DNA of 64,000 nt from JANMCE01 sp963791625 (lineage in GTDB: Bacteria; Actinomycetota; Acidimicrobiia; Acidimicrobiales; Ilumatobacteraceae): the NCBI GenBank assembly GCA_963791625.1, contig CAWBTA010000009.1, positions 1 to 64,000 of the forward strand. Direction: 5' to 3'. The notes under the pieces were generated by a model. It saw nothing but the letters and a program-made list of their open reading frames with translations. It was not told the origin of the DNA and ran no database searches. The position numbers and the translations under genes are program-made. This document shows, piece after piece, positions 46,483-54,980 of this stretch; the stretch's first letter is position 1, and each line of letters begins with the position of its first letter.

Positions 46483-48534
46483 ATGTCGAAGCTGAAGTGT
46501 CTGGCCGTAGCCGGATTGTTCGCTACCACGATGGTGGCGACTGCGAGTCCGACTGCCAGTGCGTCAGTGGCCGACGGACGGGTGCCCGCTGGCGGTGTGT
46601 TGCGGGTGAAGGTTCCCGAGGCCATCGGCGGAAAGACGGTCATCGGCCAACTCACCGCCGACCGCGTCCGCGACATCGGCTACATCACCGCCTACGGCTG
46701 CGCCGATGGGATGCCGAACCGATCCGACCTCAACTACGTCGGCACCGTGTCGCCCGTGGCATCCAACCGGCTGATCGTGAAAGCCGACAACAACGGTGAG
46801 GTGTGCTTTTACACACTGCGACCCGCTGCGCTGATTGTGGACGTCAACGCCGTAACGTTTGACACCGGCATCGAATCATTCACGAACCGTCGCACGGATT
46901 CCCGCGACAATCCGGCAGGAGATCGAGTGACGGCAGGTGGCGTGCTGCGCGTGAACGTACCCGAAGCAATCGGGGGCAAGACCGTCATCGGCCAACTCAC
47001 CGCGGATCGCGTCCGCGACATCGGCTACGTCACCGCCTACGGCTGCGCAGACGGGATCGCCAACCGGTCCGATGTGAACTACGTCGGCACGGTGCTTCCG
47101 GTCGCATCCAACCGACTCATCGTGAAAGCCGACAACAACGGTGATCTCTGCTTCTCGACACTTCGTCCGGCTGCGCTCATCGTCGACATCAATGGCCTTG
47201 CCGATGTCGGCATTCGCTCGTTCCCTAGCCGCCGTACCGATACGCGTGACAACCCTGCAGGTGATCGACTGACGGCAGGCGGTGTGCTGCGCGTGAACGT
47301 GCCCGAAGCAATCGGCGGAAAGACCGTCATCGGCCAACTCACGGCCGACCGAGTCCGCGACATCGGCTACGTCACCGCCTACGGATGCGCCGACGGAATG
47401 CCGAACCGATCCGACCTCAACTACGTCGGCACCGTTTCACCGGTGGCATCCAACCGGCTGATCGTGAAGGCCGATGACAGCGGCGACGTGTGCTTCGCCA
47501 CGACCCAGCCTGCGGCACTCGTCGTGGACATCAACGGCGTTTCCGCGGTCGGCATCAGCTCGTTCCCCAACCGACGCACCGACACCCGTGACGGCCCCGG
47601 AGCGCCCGGTGCAATCACCGTGGAAGATGTGCCCGTGTGGCCCGCTTACACCGTGAAGCCAGCGCTTGATGGTGTCGCTGCGCTCACCGGTCTTCCGGCC
47701 GATAGCACCGTCACGAAGCGCCCGATTCTCGCCGTCAAGATCGACAACTACTCGATCGCCCGTCCGCAATGGGGACTGGACAGCGCCGACGCGATCCTCG
47801 AGGAGAACGTCGAGGGGGTTACCCGTTTCATCGGGCTGTTCCAAACGCAGTTGCCCAACGAGATCGGTCCGGTTCGTTCGGCTCGCACGGCTGACCTTGA
47901 CCTGTTGATCGCCATGAACCATCCGGTCTTCGCGTTCTCGGGTGCCAACGACACGGTCAACGCGTGGGTCGACTCGGCCGCAACGTCGGGTTTGCTCACC
48001 AACTTCACGGCGCTCAGCAGTCCGTGTTACGTGCGCACCGCGGAACGACCGGGCCCGCACAACCTTCTGCTGGACCCGACGTGCGCCGTCACCACCGCGT
48101 CCAGCGGCGGTCCGGCTCGATCGCTGTGGCCCATCAGCGCCGCGTGGACGCGCCCGGCCTCCGCCTCGCCCGACACCACGTTCGCGGTGCCGATGGATGG
48201 CGTCGATGTGAGTTGGTCGTGGGACGCTGCCACCGGCACATACCTGCGGTCGACCGACGGCAAACCGCACCTCGCTGTGTCCGGTGCCCAGCTGTCGGCC
48301 CGCACGGTGGTGCAGGTCAACTGCGACCACGTCCCCTCCCCCGCCGACGCACGGTCGCCCAACGCTGTCACCACCGGGTCCGGTACCGGTGTCGTGCACC
48401 GCAACGGTGTCGCCGTCCCGGTCGTGTGGTCTCGACCCACCGCCTACGACCCGTTCACGTTCGTGGACGCCACCACTCGGGCGCCGGTCCCGCTCGACAC
48501 CGGCCGATCATTCCTCGAACTGGTGCGGGCCTAG
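46483..48534 (+). CDS. Secreted DUF3048 (YerB-like) protein with three tandem surface repeats
   Basis: The 683-residue protein starts MSKLKCLAVAGLFATTMVATASPTASA, a signal peptide preceded by AAAGGAG. Three repeats of 114-115 residues follow, each beginning R[VL]-x-AGGVLRV and including KTVIGQLTADRVRDIGY, TAYGCADG and a VDVN/VDING end. They belong to the beta-rich module that often decorates acidimicrobial surface proteins. From about residue 390 the DUF3048 domain begins (ILAVKIDNYSIARPQWGLDSADAILEENVEG) with GLFQTQLPNEIGPVRSAR and DLLIAMNHPVFAFSGAN. The function of DUF3048/YerB is not well known, although it is linked to cell-envelope processes. No membrane anchor is seen. Confidence 0.88.
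   Translation: MSKLKCLAVAGLFATTMVATASPTASASVADGRVPAGGVLRVKVPEAIGGKTVIGQLTADRVRDIGYITAYGCADGMPNRSDLNYVGTVSPVASNRLIVKADNNGEVCFYTLRPAALIVDVNAVTFDTGIESFTNRRTDSRDNPAGDRVTAGGVLRVNVPEAIGGKTVIGQLTADRVRDIGYVTAYGCADGIANRSDVNYVGTVLPVASNRLIVKADNNGDLCFSTLRPAALIVDINGLADVGIRSFPSRRTDTRDNPAGDRLTAGGVLRVNVPEAIGGKTVIGQLTADRVRDIGYVTAYGCADGMPNRSDLNYVGTVSPVASNRLIVKADDSGDVCFATTQPAALVVDINGVSAVGISSFPNRRTDTRDGPGAPGAITVEDVPVWPAYTVKPALDGVAALTGLPADSTVTKRPILAVKIDNYSIARPQWGLDSADAILEENVEGVTRFIGLFQTQLPNEIGPVRSARTADLDLLIAMNHPVFAFSGANDTVNAWVDSAATSGLLTNFTALSSPCYVRTAERPGPHNLLLDPTCAVTTASSGGPARSLWPISAAWTRPASASPDTTFAVPMDGVDVSWSWDAATGTYLRSTDGKPHLAVSGAQLSARTVVQVNCDHVPSPADARSPNAVTTGSGTGVVHRNGVAVPVVWSRPTAYDPFTFVDATTRAPVPLDTGRSFLELVRA
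46579..47605 (+). repeat. Three near-identical tandem coding repeats of about 343 bases
   Basis: Units start at 46579, 46924 and 47266 (345 and 342 bases long, the last ending near 47605) and are highly similar at the DNA level, for example the stretch from GCCATCGGCGGAAAGAC to GACATCGGCTAC in each. The similarity suggests recent duplication or ongoing gene conversion. Repeat number may vary between strains. Confidence 0.9.
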
Positions 48535-48603
48535 CCCAACCAGCTTGCGTGACCTTTGGCCGCTGCCAACACGTTTTCGGCGCAGACGGGCGAGAATGGA
48601 CGG

Positions 48604-50205
48604 GTGCTGCCGGACGAGACAACATTGACCGCAACCGATCTTGAGTTGGGAGCGTTCAGTGATAACCCCCCGTGGGTGATCACCAGCGAGCCCATGCGGT
48701 GGCAGGGGGCCGTCCCTCGCCTGCGGGCCGAGGCCAAGGCCCTGGTGCCCGTACTCACCACCCCCGGCAAGTATCCGCCCGGCGCTCGCGTGCTGACGGT
48801 TATCGGCCAGGGTGTCGTCGCACTCGCTCCTTGGTTCGTGCTGAAGAAGCTCGGGCGACTGGCGACCCCCGAGGCCAGTAGGGCCGATGTGTCCAAGCGT
48901 CTTCGACTGGCGGTCGAACGCCTCGGGCCGACGTTCATCAAGCTCGGGCAGATCCTCTCATCGGGCCAAGGCCTATTCCCAGAGGAGCTTGTAAGCGAGT
49001 TCAAACGTTGCCGTGACCAGGTGCCGGCCGAACCGTTCGATCATGTGCGAAGCGTGGTGGAAGCCGACCTCGGCCAGACGCTCGAGGAGGTCTTCGAGTG
49101 GTTCGATCGCACACCGCTTGCGGCTGCTTCGATCGCGCAGGTGCACGCGGCGACGTTGAAGACCGGTGAATCGGTCGTGGTGAAGGTGCAACGGCCCGAT
49201 GTCGAAAAGATGGTCCGCAAAGACCTCCGCACCCTTGCGTGGTTGGCGCCGTACCTCATCGGCCGTATCAAAGTTGCCGCGCTCGCAAATCCTCCTGCGC
49301 TGGTTGAGTTGTTCGCCGAGACCATCACCGAGGAACTCGACTTCCGCATCGAAGCGCAGAACATGCTCGACGTCGCCAAGGTGCTCGTAGATCTGGGCCA
49401 GCGCGGCTACGTCGTACCCCGACCGCATCCCACTCTGGTCGCCAAGCGCGTGCTCGTGATGGAGCGTTTGGCCGGCTTCGCGTTCGATGACGCGGTCGCC
49501 ATCAAAGCCGCAGGCATCGACACCCACGCCGTCATCCGCACCGGCATGATCGCCTTCCTGGAGGGTGCGATGATCCACGGCATCTTCCACGGTGACCTGC
49601 ACGGCGGCAACCTTTTCGTCATGGCCGACGGCCGGACCGCCATGCTCGACTTCGGCATCACCGCTCGGCTCACACCCGCCCGTCGCACCGCGTTTTTGCG
49701 CATGTTGCTCGGCGGAATGGCCAACGACATCAAGACCCAGATCCAGGCCCTGATCGACCTCGGCGCGCTTCCCACCGACACCGACATCGATCAGGTCATC
49801 ATCGACCTGCGACTGAATGAAGCCGTGATCGACCCCACCACATTGTCGGGCGAGGAATTAGTCGCCGAAGTGCAGCGCGTGGTGAAGGCCATGCTCGGCT
49901 ACGGCGCCAAGTTGCCGAAAGAACTCATGCTCTACGTGAAGAACCTGGTCTTCCTCGACGGAGCCATTGCTGCGCTCGCGCCCGACCTTGACCTCATCGG
50001 CGAAGTGCAGTCGATCGCCATGACGTTCGCCACCAAGTACGGCAACCAGCTCGCCGCCGAGATGGGAATGGGCGACTCCTTCAAGGTCGACATGACCGGG
50101 TTCAAAGCGAGCCTCGGCCTCGAAGCCGACGTACCCGGCATCACCTATCGCGAACTCCAGCAGCGCCGCGACCTGATCAATCGCCGCATGCGAAATCGGA
50201 ACTAG
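48604..50205 (+). CDS. ABC1/UbiB family atypical kinase
   Basis: This 533-residue protein kinase-like protein is of the ABC1/UbiB/ADCK group, which in other organisms supports quinone or isoprenoid-lipid metabolism with an ATPase-like activity. Features are the N-terminal KxGQ motif in FIKLGQILSS, the Ala-rich nucleotide loop in AAASIAQVHAA, VVVKVQRPDVEK with the ATP-binding Lys, HGDLHGGNLFV (catalytic Asp) and MLDFGITARL (metal Asp). A C-terminal region from about residue 380 is helical. The start is uncertain: a GTG at 48604 is used, with a TTG 48 bases upstream and an ATG at 48694 also possible. Its stop overlaps that of the convergent regulator gene by 4 bases. Confidence 0.9.
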   Translation: MLPDETTLTATDLELGAFSDNPPWVITSEPMRWQGAVPRLRAEAKALVPVLTTPGKYPPGARVLTVIGQGVVALAPWFVLKKLGRLATPEASRADVSKRLRLAVERLGPTFIKLGQILSSGQGLFPEELVSEFKRCRDQVPAEPFDHVRSVVEADLGQTLEEVFEWFDRTPLAAASIAQVHAATLKTGESVVVKVQRPDVEKMVRKDLRTLAWLAPYLIGRIKVAALANPPALVELFAETITEELDFRIEAQNMLDVAKVLVDLGQRGYVVPRPHPTLVAKRVLVMERLAGFAFDDAVAIKAAGIDTHAVIRTGMIAFLEGAMIHGIFHGDLHGGNLFVMADGRTAMLDFGITARLTPARRTAFLRMLLGGMANDIKTQIQALIDLGALPTDTDIDQVIIDLRLNEAVIDPTTLSGEELVAEVQRVVKAMLGYGAKLPKELMLYVKNLVFLDGAIAALAPDLDLIGEVQSIAMTFATKYGNQLAAEMGMGDSFKVDMTGFKASLGLEADVPGITYRELQQRRDLINRRMRNRN

Positions 50206-50789
50206 AGGTTTCGTGCCCCGCCCTGTGAGGGGTGGCGGCGGCGGATCATCTTGAACCGCAGTTCGGCAGCCGCCTGCGGGGTCATCTTCAGCTGGGTGAC
50301 CAGCCGCTCCTCCAAGCCGTGGTCATGCAGATCGAGCACACCAGCCAGCAGATCGATGTCCGTACGACGCAGATGGACTGCCTCATCGGGGGCGAGCGCA
50401 CGCTGGATGCGCACCAGCCGCAGGTAGGTCGTGAGAACGATCTCGTTGTTCGGGTCGACGATTGATACGACCTGATCGCCGACGCGCATCAAGAGGCTGC
50501 GCGGGTCAAACTCCAGCCGATCTCGCTGGGGGAACATGTCATCGATGGTGATGCCGCACACACCGGCAAACGCATCCATCTCCACATCTGAAGGAATTTC
50601 GTCACCAGCTTCCCACCGCCGGAAACGACGGCCACGCACGCCGAGCGCCTTGGCCATATCCTTCTCCGTCCACCCCGCCGATATGCGCGTCGTGCGCAAA
50701 AGTTCAGCCACGCGAAAGGCCGGAATGCCGCTGGTGTAGGTGTACGGTTCATCGTCTTGCGGCATACCTATGTTGTCGGAAGAATCCAA
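50202..50789 (-). CDS. XRE-like helix-turn-helix regulator
   Basis: This 195-residue protein has an N-terminal helix-turn-helix at about residues 25-75 (VAELLRTTRISAGWTEKDMAKALGVRGRRFRRWEAGDEIPS), clearly Cro/CI-like. A C-terminal half without recognised domain follows (DDMFPQRDRLEFDPRSLLMRVGDQVVSI and LVRIQRALAPDEAVHLRRTDIDLL). It is divergent from nucS, with 50 bases between starts, so it may share or control that promoter. The Arg-rich tail (KMIRRRHPSQ) may contact DNA. Confidence 0.8.
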   Translation of the reverse strand: MDSSDNIGMPQDDEPYTYTSGIPAFRVAELLRTTRISAGWTEKDMAKALGVRGRRFRRWEAGDEIPSDVEMDAFAGVCGITIDDMFPQRDRLEFDPRSLLMRVGDQVVSIVDPNNEIVLTTYLRLVRIQRALAPDEAVHLRRTDIDLLAGVLDLHDHGLEERLVTQLKMTPQAAAELRFKMIRRRHPSQGGARNL

Positions 50790-50839
50790 CCTGATCGTGA
50801 GTCCCCGTCGTTCTTCCTTCAGTCAAGAACTTGAACTAA

Positions 50840-51499
50840 ATGCGCCTTCTTCTCGCCCGATGCACCGTCGACTACCAGGGTCGCCTCGCTGCCCACCTCC
50901 CGATGGCTACCCGACTCATCATGATGAAGGCCGACGGCTGCGTCGCCATCCACGCCGACGGAGGCGCGTACAAGCCACTCAACTGGATGAACGCGCCGAA
51001 CAAACTGGTGGATGAGGGCATGGTGCTCACCGTCACCAACCCGAAGGGCGAGCAGCTGATCATCACACTGGAGGAGATCTTCAGCGACGTCGCTCATGAA
51101 CTCGGGGTCGACCCCGGCCTGCAAAAGGACGGGGTGGAGGCGCACCTTCAGGAGTTACTGGCCGCCACACCAGGATCCATTGAGGACGACCTGATCCTGG
51201 TGCGCCGTGAATACCCCACCGACATCGGCCCGGTCGATCTGCTGTGCCGTGACGCGTTGGGCCAGGTGGTGGCCATCGAAGTAAAACGCCGCGGCGAGAT
51301 CGACGGGGTAGAGCAGCTGGCCCGCTACATCGAACGGCTCGAACGTGACTCATCACTCGGATCGGTCCGCGGCATCTACGTGGCCCAGGTCATCAAGCCG
51401 CAGGCGCGCGTGCTGGCCGAAGCCCGCGGGTTCCGCTGCGTAGAGGTCGACTACGACGAACTCCGCGGCCTCCAGATAGATGAGCTCCGCCTGTTCTGA
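50840..51499 (+). CDS. nucS: Mismatch-specific endonuclease NucS (EndoMS)
   Basis: This is a 219-residue actinobacterial/archaeal nuclease that cuts both strands at mismatches and replaces MutS-MutL repair. The N-terminal half (MRLLLARCTVDYQGRLAAHLP, RLIMMKADGCVAIHADGGAYKPLNW) is the dimerisation and DNA-binding domain. The C-terminal PD-(D/E)XK core is GPVDLLCRD...VVAIEVKRRGEIDGVEQLARYIERL with the catalytic Asp, Glu and Lys. The final residues (LQIDELRLF) match the beta-clamp-interacting tail of known NucS. It is divergent from an XRE-like regulator. Confidence 0.94.
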   Translation: MRLLLARCTVDYQGRLAAHLPMATRLIMMKADGCVAIHADGGAYKPLNWMNAPNKLVDEGMVLTVTNPKGEQLIITLEEIFSDVAHELGVDPGLQKDGVEAHLQELLAATPGSIEDDLILVRREYPTDIGPVDLLCRDALGQVVAIEVKRRGEIDGVEQLARYIERLERDSSLGSVRGIYVAQVIKPQARVLAEARGFRCVEVDYDELRGLQIDELRLF

Positions 51500-51547
51500 G
51501 TGTTTGGTTGCTCCGGTTGCGATGCTGGTCGCAGCTAGCCTCCTTTC

Positions 51548-53992
51548 GTGCGGCGTCTTCCCTTGCTTGTCGCAGCGGCCCTCTTGGTCAGCTGCACGAC
51601 GGGACGGGCGGCAACACCTGCAGCACCCGCCGTACCGGCTACCGCCCCTGCGAGCACTGCGGTGTTCGCACCACTCACTGAGCCAACCACGACGGCGCCG
51701 CCACCTCCTCCCGCCCCGACCACGACATCGACCACGCTTCCGCCCCTCGTCATCGATCCGGGCGCCACGTCGTATCGAGCACTTCCCCCGGCCCGGCTCT
51801 TGGACAGCCGCGACCTCGGACTGCCCCTGGTGAGCGGCAAGGTGCGGACCGTGTCGTTGGCGGGCTCGGCCGGACTACCCACTACGGGCATCGCCGCCGT
51901 CGCGGTCAATATGACCGCGATCAACGCCGACGATGTTGGCTCGCTTGCCGTCTGGACCGCTGGCTTGCCGGCACCGCCGTCGCCCAGCTTGGCCGTCGCC
52001 GGCACCGGTGACGCGGTGGGAAAGCTCATCGTCACCGTTCCCAACGCGGCTGGCGAAATCGCGCTGCAGTCCACCACGGGCATGGACGTGCTAATCGATG
52101 TGGTCGGTTGGTTCCAACAGTCACCAACGGGCTCAGCCGAAGGACGATACGTTCGCGGTCCCGGTACCCGCATCGTCGACTCCACTCGGTCGCTGGCAAC
52201 GCCGGGGGCGCTACCTGCCGGTGGTCTCATCGACGTAGCGGTTGCGGGCGTTGGCGGAATTCCGCCCGATGCGATGGCGGTGGCACTCAAGGTCGACCTG
52301 TTCGAGTCGGTTCCGGTCGGATTCGTCACGGTCTGGGCGTCAGGACCAGCGCCACCCGGTGTGTCCCAACTCCAAGTCCCGCCGGCGGGCTACACCGCAA
52401 CCAACATTGTGATCGTCGCTCCCGGTGACGGCGGCAAGGTCTCGCTGTCGACGAGCGCGGCCACCGGCCTCACCGTTGATGTTGTCGGCTGGTTCACCGG
52501 ACCGAGCGCGCCGAAGACCAGCGAAGGTCTGTTCGTTCCGTTGAACCCACCACTTCTCCTTGATGCCGGGGCGCTTGAACCGCCCTACCGGCACGACGTG
52601 ACGCTGCGAACGGCGGGCGGCCTGCCGACCCAGAGCGGCGCAGCCGTCTTCGCCGACGTGATCGCGGCAGACGCAGCGGATGCGGGCAGCGTTTCGGTGT
52701 CGGCTGCACGCACCCCCAAGGCTGATGTCAACGTGCTCCCAGTACAGGGAATCGGCACGACCACGGTGTCGCCAGCAATGGTCTCGGTGGGCGAAGGGGA
52801 TCGCCTCTCGCTGTCGGCCCAACAGCGCGTCAACGTGTCGCTGCTCGTACGCGGCTACATCATCGGTCGACCGACCCCGCCCGACCCGGCCCTACCGCCC
52901 GAACCAGCGACGGCCGACGGCACTCCTGCGTTGCCGGCGTTTGACGCCGTCATCGAGCAATTGCTCGCATCCACCGGTTCGGCTGGCGCGTCCGTGGCCG
53001 TCGCCAAAGATGGCCGCATCGTGTACGCCCGCGCCTATGGCCTGCGTGACATCGACACCGGGGACCCGACGCGCATCAACGCCCGCTACCGCTTCGCTTC
53101 GATGACCAAGGTGCTCACTGCCGCGACGCTGTTGCAGCTGGTGCAAGCGGGCGGTATTGCCCTCGATGACCCGGTGTTCCTGGTTCTTGCATCGAAGATC
53201 TCCTTACCTGCCGGGCACGACCCGAGGCTGGACACCATCACGGTTCGCCAGTTGTTGTCGCACACGTCGGGCCTGCGCTCCAGCCCCGATGTGTTTTTCA
53301 ACGAGGAACCGGGCGTGGCGGACGCGTTCGGCCCCGGAGGCCCGACGTCGTGCCTCCAAGCAGCACAGTGGTTCGTGCAGTTCCCGCTCGCTCGGGACCC
53401 TGGCACCCAGTTCGATTACGTGAACATGAACTACTGCCTGGCCGGACTCATCATCGAAGAACTCACCGGTGAAAAATTCGCAGCCGCCGTCACCCACCTG
53501 ACCCTGGCGCGACGAGGAGTGACCGATGTTGCCGTCGGACGAAGCCATCTCTTCGGACCCACCGATGTCACCCACCGCACACCCGCAGTAGACGTACCCG
53601 GAGGCGGCAACTTCATGGAGTCGATCGGTGGCGCCGGCGCACTCATCGGCACACCCATCGACCTCGTACGGTTCCTCGACGGCCTCGACCCCAACAAGCC
53701 CGGCCCCCACCTCCTCACGCCCGAGCTCTACCAGCAGTTCACGACCGTGCAGCCTGGTCAGGGCAACTGGGGACTCGGTGCTGAAGTGTTCGGCTCGGGA
53801 TCATTCGGCCACAGTGGCAGCCTCGACGGCGCCCGCGGCGCCATGGTGCATCGCGCCGACGGCTTCACCTACGCCATCACCGTCAACGGCAGTTTCAACG
53901 CCCACTCCTCCACCCTGCGCGACGCCGTCGCCCGCGCCATCGCCACCGTCCCGTCCTGGCCCACCTGGGCCTACAACGACGAACTGCCCTAG
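51548..53992 (+). CDS. Lipoprotein with three beta-sandwich modules and a C-terminal serine beta-lactamase-like domain
   Basis: The 814-residue protein has a lipoprotein signal (LLVAAALLVSC, Cys16) and a Pro/Thr-rich linker. Three modules follow, of the RLLDSR...VDVVGWF type: ARLLDSRD to IDVVGWFQ, TRIVDSTR to VDVVGWFT, and a third more diverged one to about residue 455. The C-terminal domain is a penicillin-binding/class C beta-lactamase fold with S518-M-T-K (SxxK), DYVNMNY (YxN) and GHSGSLDG in place of KTG. That suggests a peptidase or esterase rather than a resistance enzyme. It is anchored outside the membrane. The start is a GTG. The module family is shared with the DUF3048 gene nearby. 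Confidence 0.87.
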   Translation: MRRLPLLVAAALLVSCTTGRAATPAAPAVPATAPASTAVFAPLTEPTTTAPPPPPAPTTTSTTLPPLVIDPGATSYRALPPARLLDSRDLGLPLVSGKVRTVSLAGSAGLPTTGIAAVAVNMTAINADDVGSLAVWTAGLPAPPSPSLAVAGTGDAVGKLIVTVPNAAGEIALQSTTGMDVLIDVVGWFQQSPTGSAEGRYVRGPGTRIVDSTRSLATPGALPAGGLIDVAVAGVGGIPPDAMAVALKVDLFESVPVGFVTVWASGPAPPGVSQLQVPPAGYTATNIVIVAPGDGGKVSLSTSAATGLTVDVVGWFTGPSAPKTSEGLFVPLNPPLLLDAGALEPPYRHDVTLRTAGGLPTQSGAAVFADVIAADAADAGSVSVSAARTPKADVNVLPVQGIGTTTVSPAMVSVGEGDRLSLSAQQRVNVSLLVRGYIIGRPTPPDPALPPEPATADGTPALPAFDAVIEQLLASTGSAGASVAVAKDGRIVYARAYGLRDIDTGDPTRINARYRFASMTKVLTAATLLQLVQAGGIALDDPVFLVLASKISLPAGHDPRLDTITVRQLLSHTSGLRSSPDVFFNEEPGVADAFGPGGPTSCLQAAQWFVQFPLARDPGTQFDYVNMNYCLAGLIIEELTGEKFAAAVTHLTLARRGVTDVAVGRSHLFGPTDVTHRTPAVDVPGGGNFMESIGGAGALIGTPIDLVRFLDGLDPNKPGPHLLTPELYQQFTTVQPGQGNWGLGAEVFGSGSFGHSGSLDGARGAMVHRADGFTYAITVNGSFNAHSSTLRDAVARAIATVPSWPTWAYNDELP

Positions 53993-54003
53993 ACCGCCTC
54001 ATC

Positions 54004-54050
54004 ACTTTGCGACAAAATCCCGCGAGTGACGCCGGGTTTTGTCGCAAAGT
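54004..54050. repeat. Left palindrome of a twin pair flanking the AbiEi-DUF559 gene
   Basis: ACTTTGCGACAAAA pairs perfectly with TTTTGTCGCAAAGT, and a GC-rich near-palindromic centre (about 19 bases) completes the hairpin. It sits 12 bases after the stop of the lipoprotein gene and 9 bases past the stop of the AbiEi-DUF559 gene. It is nearly identical to the palindrome at 55011 and in the same orientation, judged by the GTGAC in the loop. Confidence 0.85.
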
Positions 54051-54058
54051 CGGACAGG

Positions 54059-54976
54059 TCACGCGGCGAGCCGTCGCTGGAGTACCTGGCGGATCTCGGC
54101 GGCGAGGCTGTGTGGTTCTTGCATCAGCCGACGCCACGTGATGCGCAGCGTGATCCAACCATCGGCGGCGGCGCGAATGTCTCGTTGCCGATCATTCTCG
54201 AACGACTTCCGACGACCGTGCGTGCCGAAGCCATCCATCTCGATAAGGACTCGGGCCGCTCGGTGACAGAAGTCGGGTTCTGATTTCTTGCCGCCGAACA
54301 CAATCTTCGGATGGAATTCGAACTCGGGCAGCCGGTACCGACGCACGAATTCCGCAAAGATCGACTCAAGCTCGGAGTCCGAAATCTCCGTGCCTATGAG
54401 ACGATCATGCACCAGATCTCTCAGGACGGTAACACGGCGAATGCCCGGGCGGGATTGGCGTTCCAGAGCCACCAGCAACGCGTTGCCATTCAGCCTGTGG
54501 TGAAGGTTCAGGTAGTCGAATGTCGTCTCAAGGTCGGACCCCGATTCACGATCGGCAACCAGGTCGAAGAGCAACCTCACAGGATCCGAAGTTGGGATGC
54601 CTGCCCGGCGGGTCACACCCCACAGGTCGTCCGACTGTTTGCCCACGACGCCAGCAAGGCGAATTCGATGCGACCGGTCGGTGGTGGCCCGAATGACTTC
54701 CGGCTCGCGCTGCCACGCTCCCCAAAGTGACGCGGCAGACGAGCCAGACACGAAAGCAGGCGACCCGGCCGAAAGACAAACAGCGAAGAGGGCCGAATGG
54801 CGAGTTTCCGGCGCTCCTGCGATGCGGACGACGGCTGGGCGGACGACAACAAATTGCCCGGACCGCTGACGTCGCCGGATCTGCTCTTCGTTCAGACCAA
54901 CGCGGTGGAGCTGGCGATAAGTGACGAGGGCGTGTTGACGCCGAGCGAGTTGGGCGATCGCCCTCTCAGGGCTCAT
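54059..54976 (-). CDS. AbiEi-like winged-helix protein with DUF559 (Vsr-fold) nuclease domain, flanked by twin palindromes
   Basis: The protein has 305 residues from MSPERAIAQLARRQHALVTYRQ. The N-terminal part (LARRQHALVTYRQLHRVGLNEEQIRRR, RPAVVRIAG) is the same AbiEi-like winged helix as in the gene at 32359. The C-terminal DUF559 domain has SDSELESIFAEFVRRY, SEPDFCHRAARVLIEMDGFGTH and NDRQRDIRAAADGW, with the expected Glu, Asp, Glu/Asp and His/Asp. It is not a copy of the other gene, because the sequences are clearly diverged. Palindromes lie 35 bases upstream of the start (55011-55057) and just after the stop. An in-frame longer start runs through the upstream palindrome and is probably not used. 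Confidence 0.84.
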   Translation of the reverse strand: MSPERAIAQLARRQHALVTYRQLHRVGLNEEQIRRRQRSGQFVVVRPAVVRIAGAPETRHSALFAVCLSAGSPAFVSGSSAASLWGAWQREPEVIRATTDRSHRIRLAGVVGKQSDDLWGVTRRAGIPTSDPVRLLFDLVADRESGSDLETTFDYLNLHHRLNGNALLVALERQSRPGIRRVTVLRDLVHDRLIGTEISDSELESIFAEFVRRYRLPEFEFHPKIVFGGKKSEPDFCHRAARVLIEMDGFGTHGRRKSFENDRQRDIRAAADGWITLRITWRRLMQEPHSLAAEIRQVLQRRLAA

Positions 54977-54980
54977 GCAT

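Noticed and set aside
47437..48399. A 320-codon minus-strand frame opposite the DUF3048 gene
   Set aside because: It has the composition of an antisense shadow (Arg/Gly/Asp/Val) and no motif, while the plus strand carries a clear signal peptide, repeats and DUF3048.
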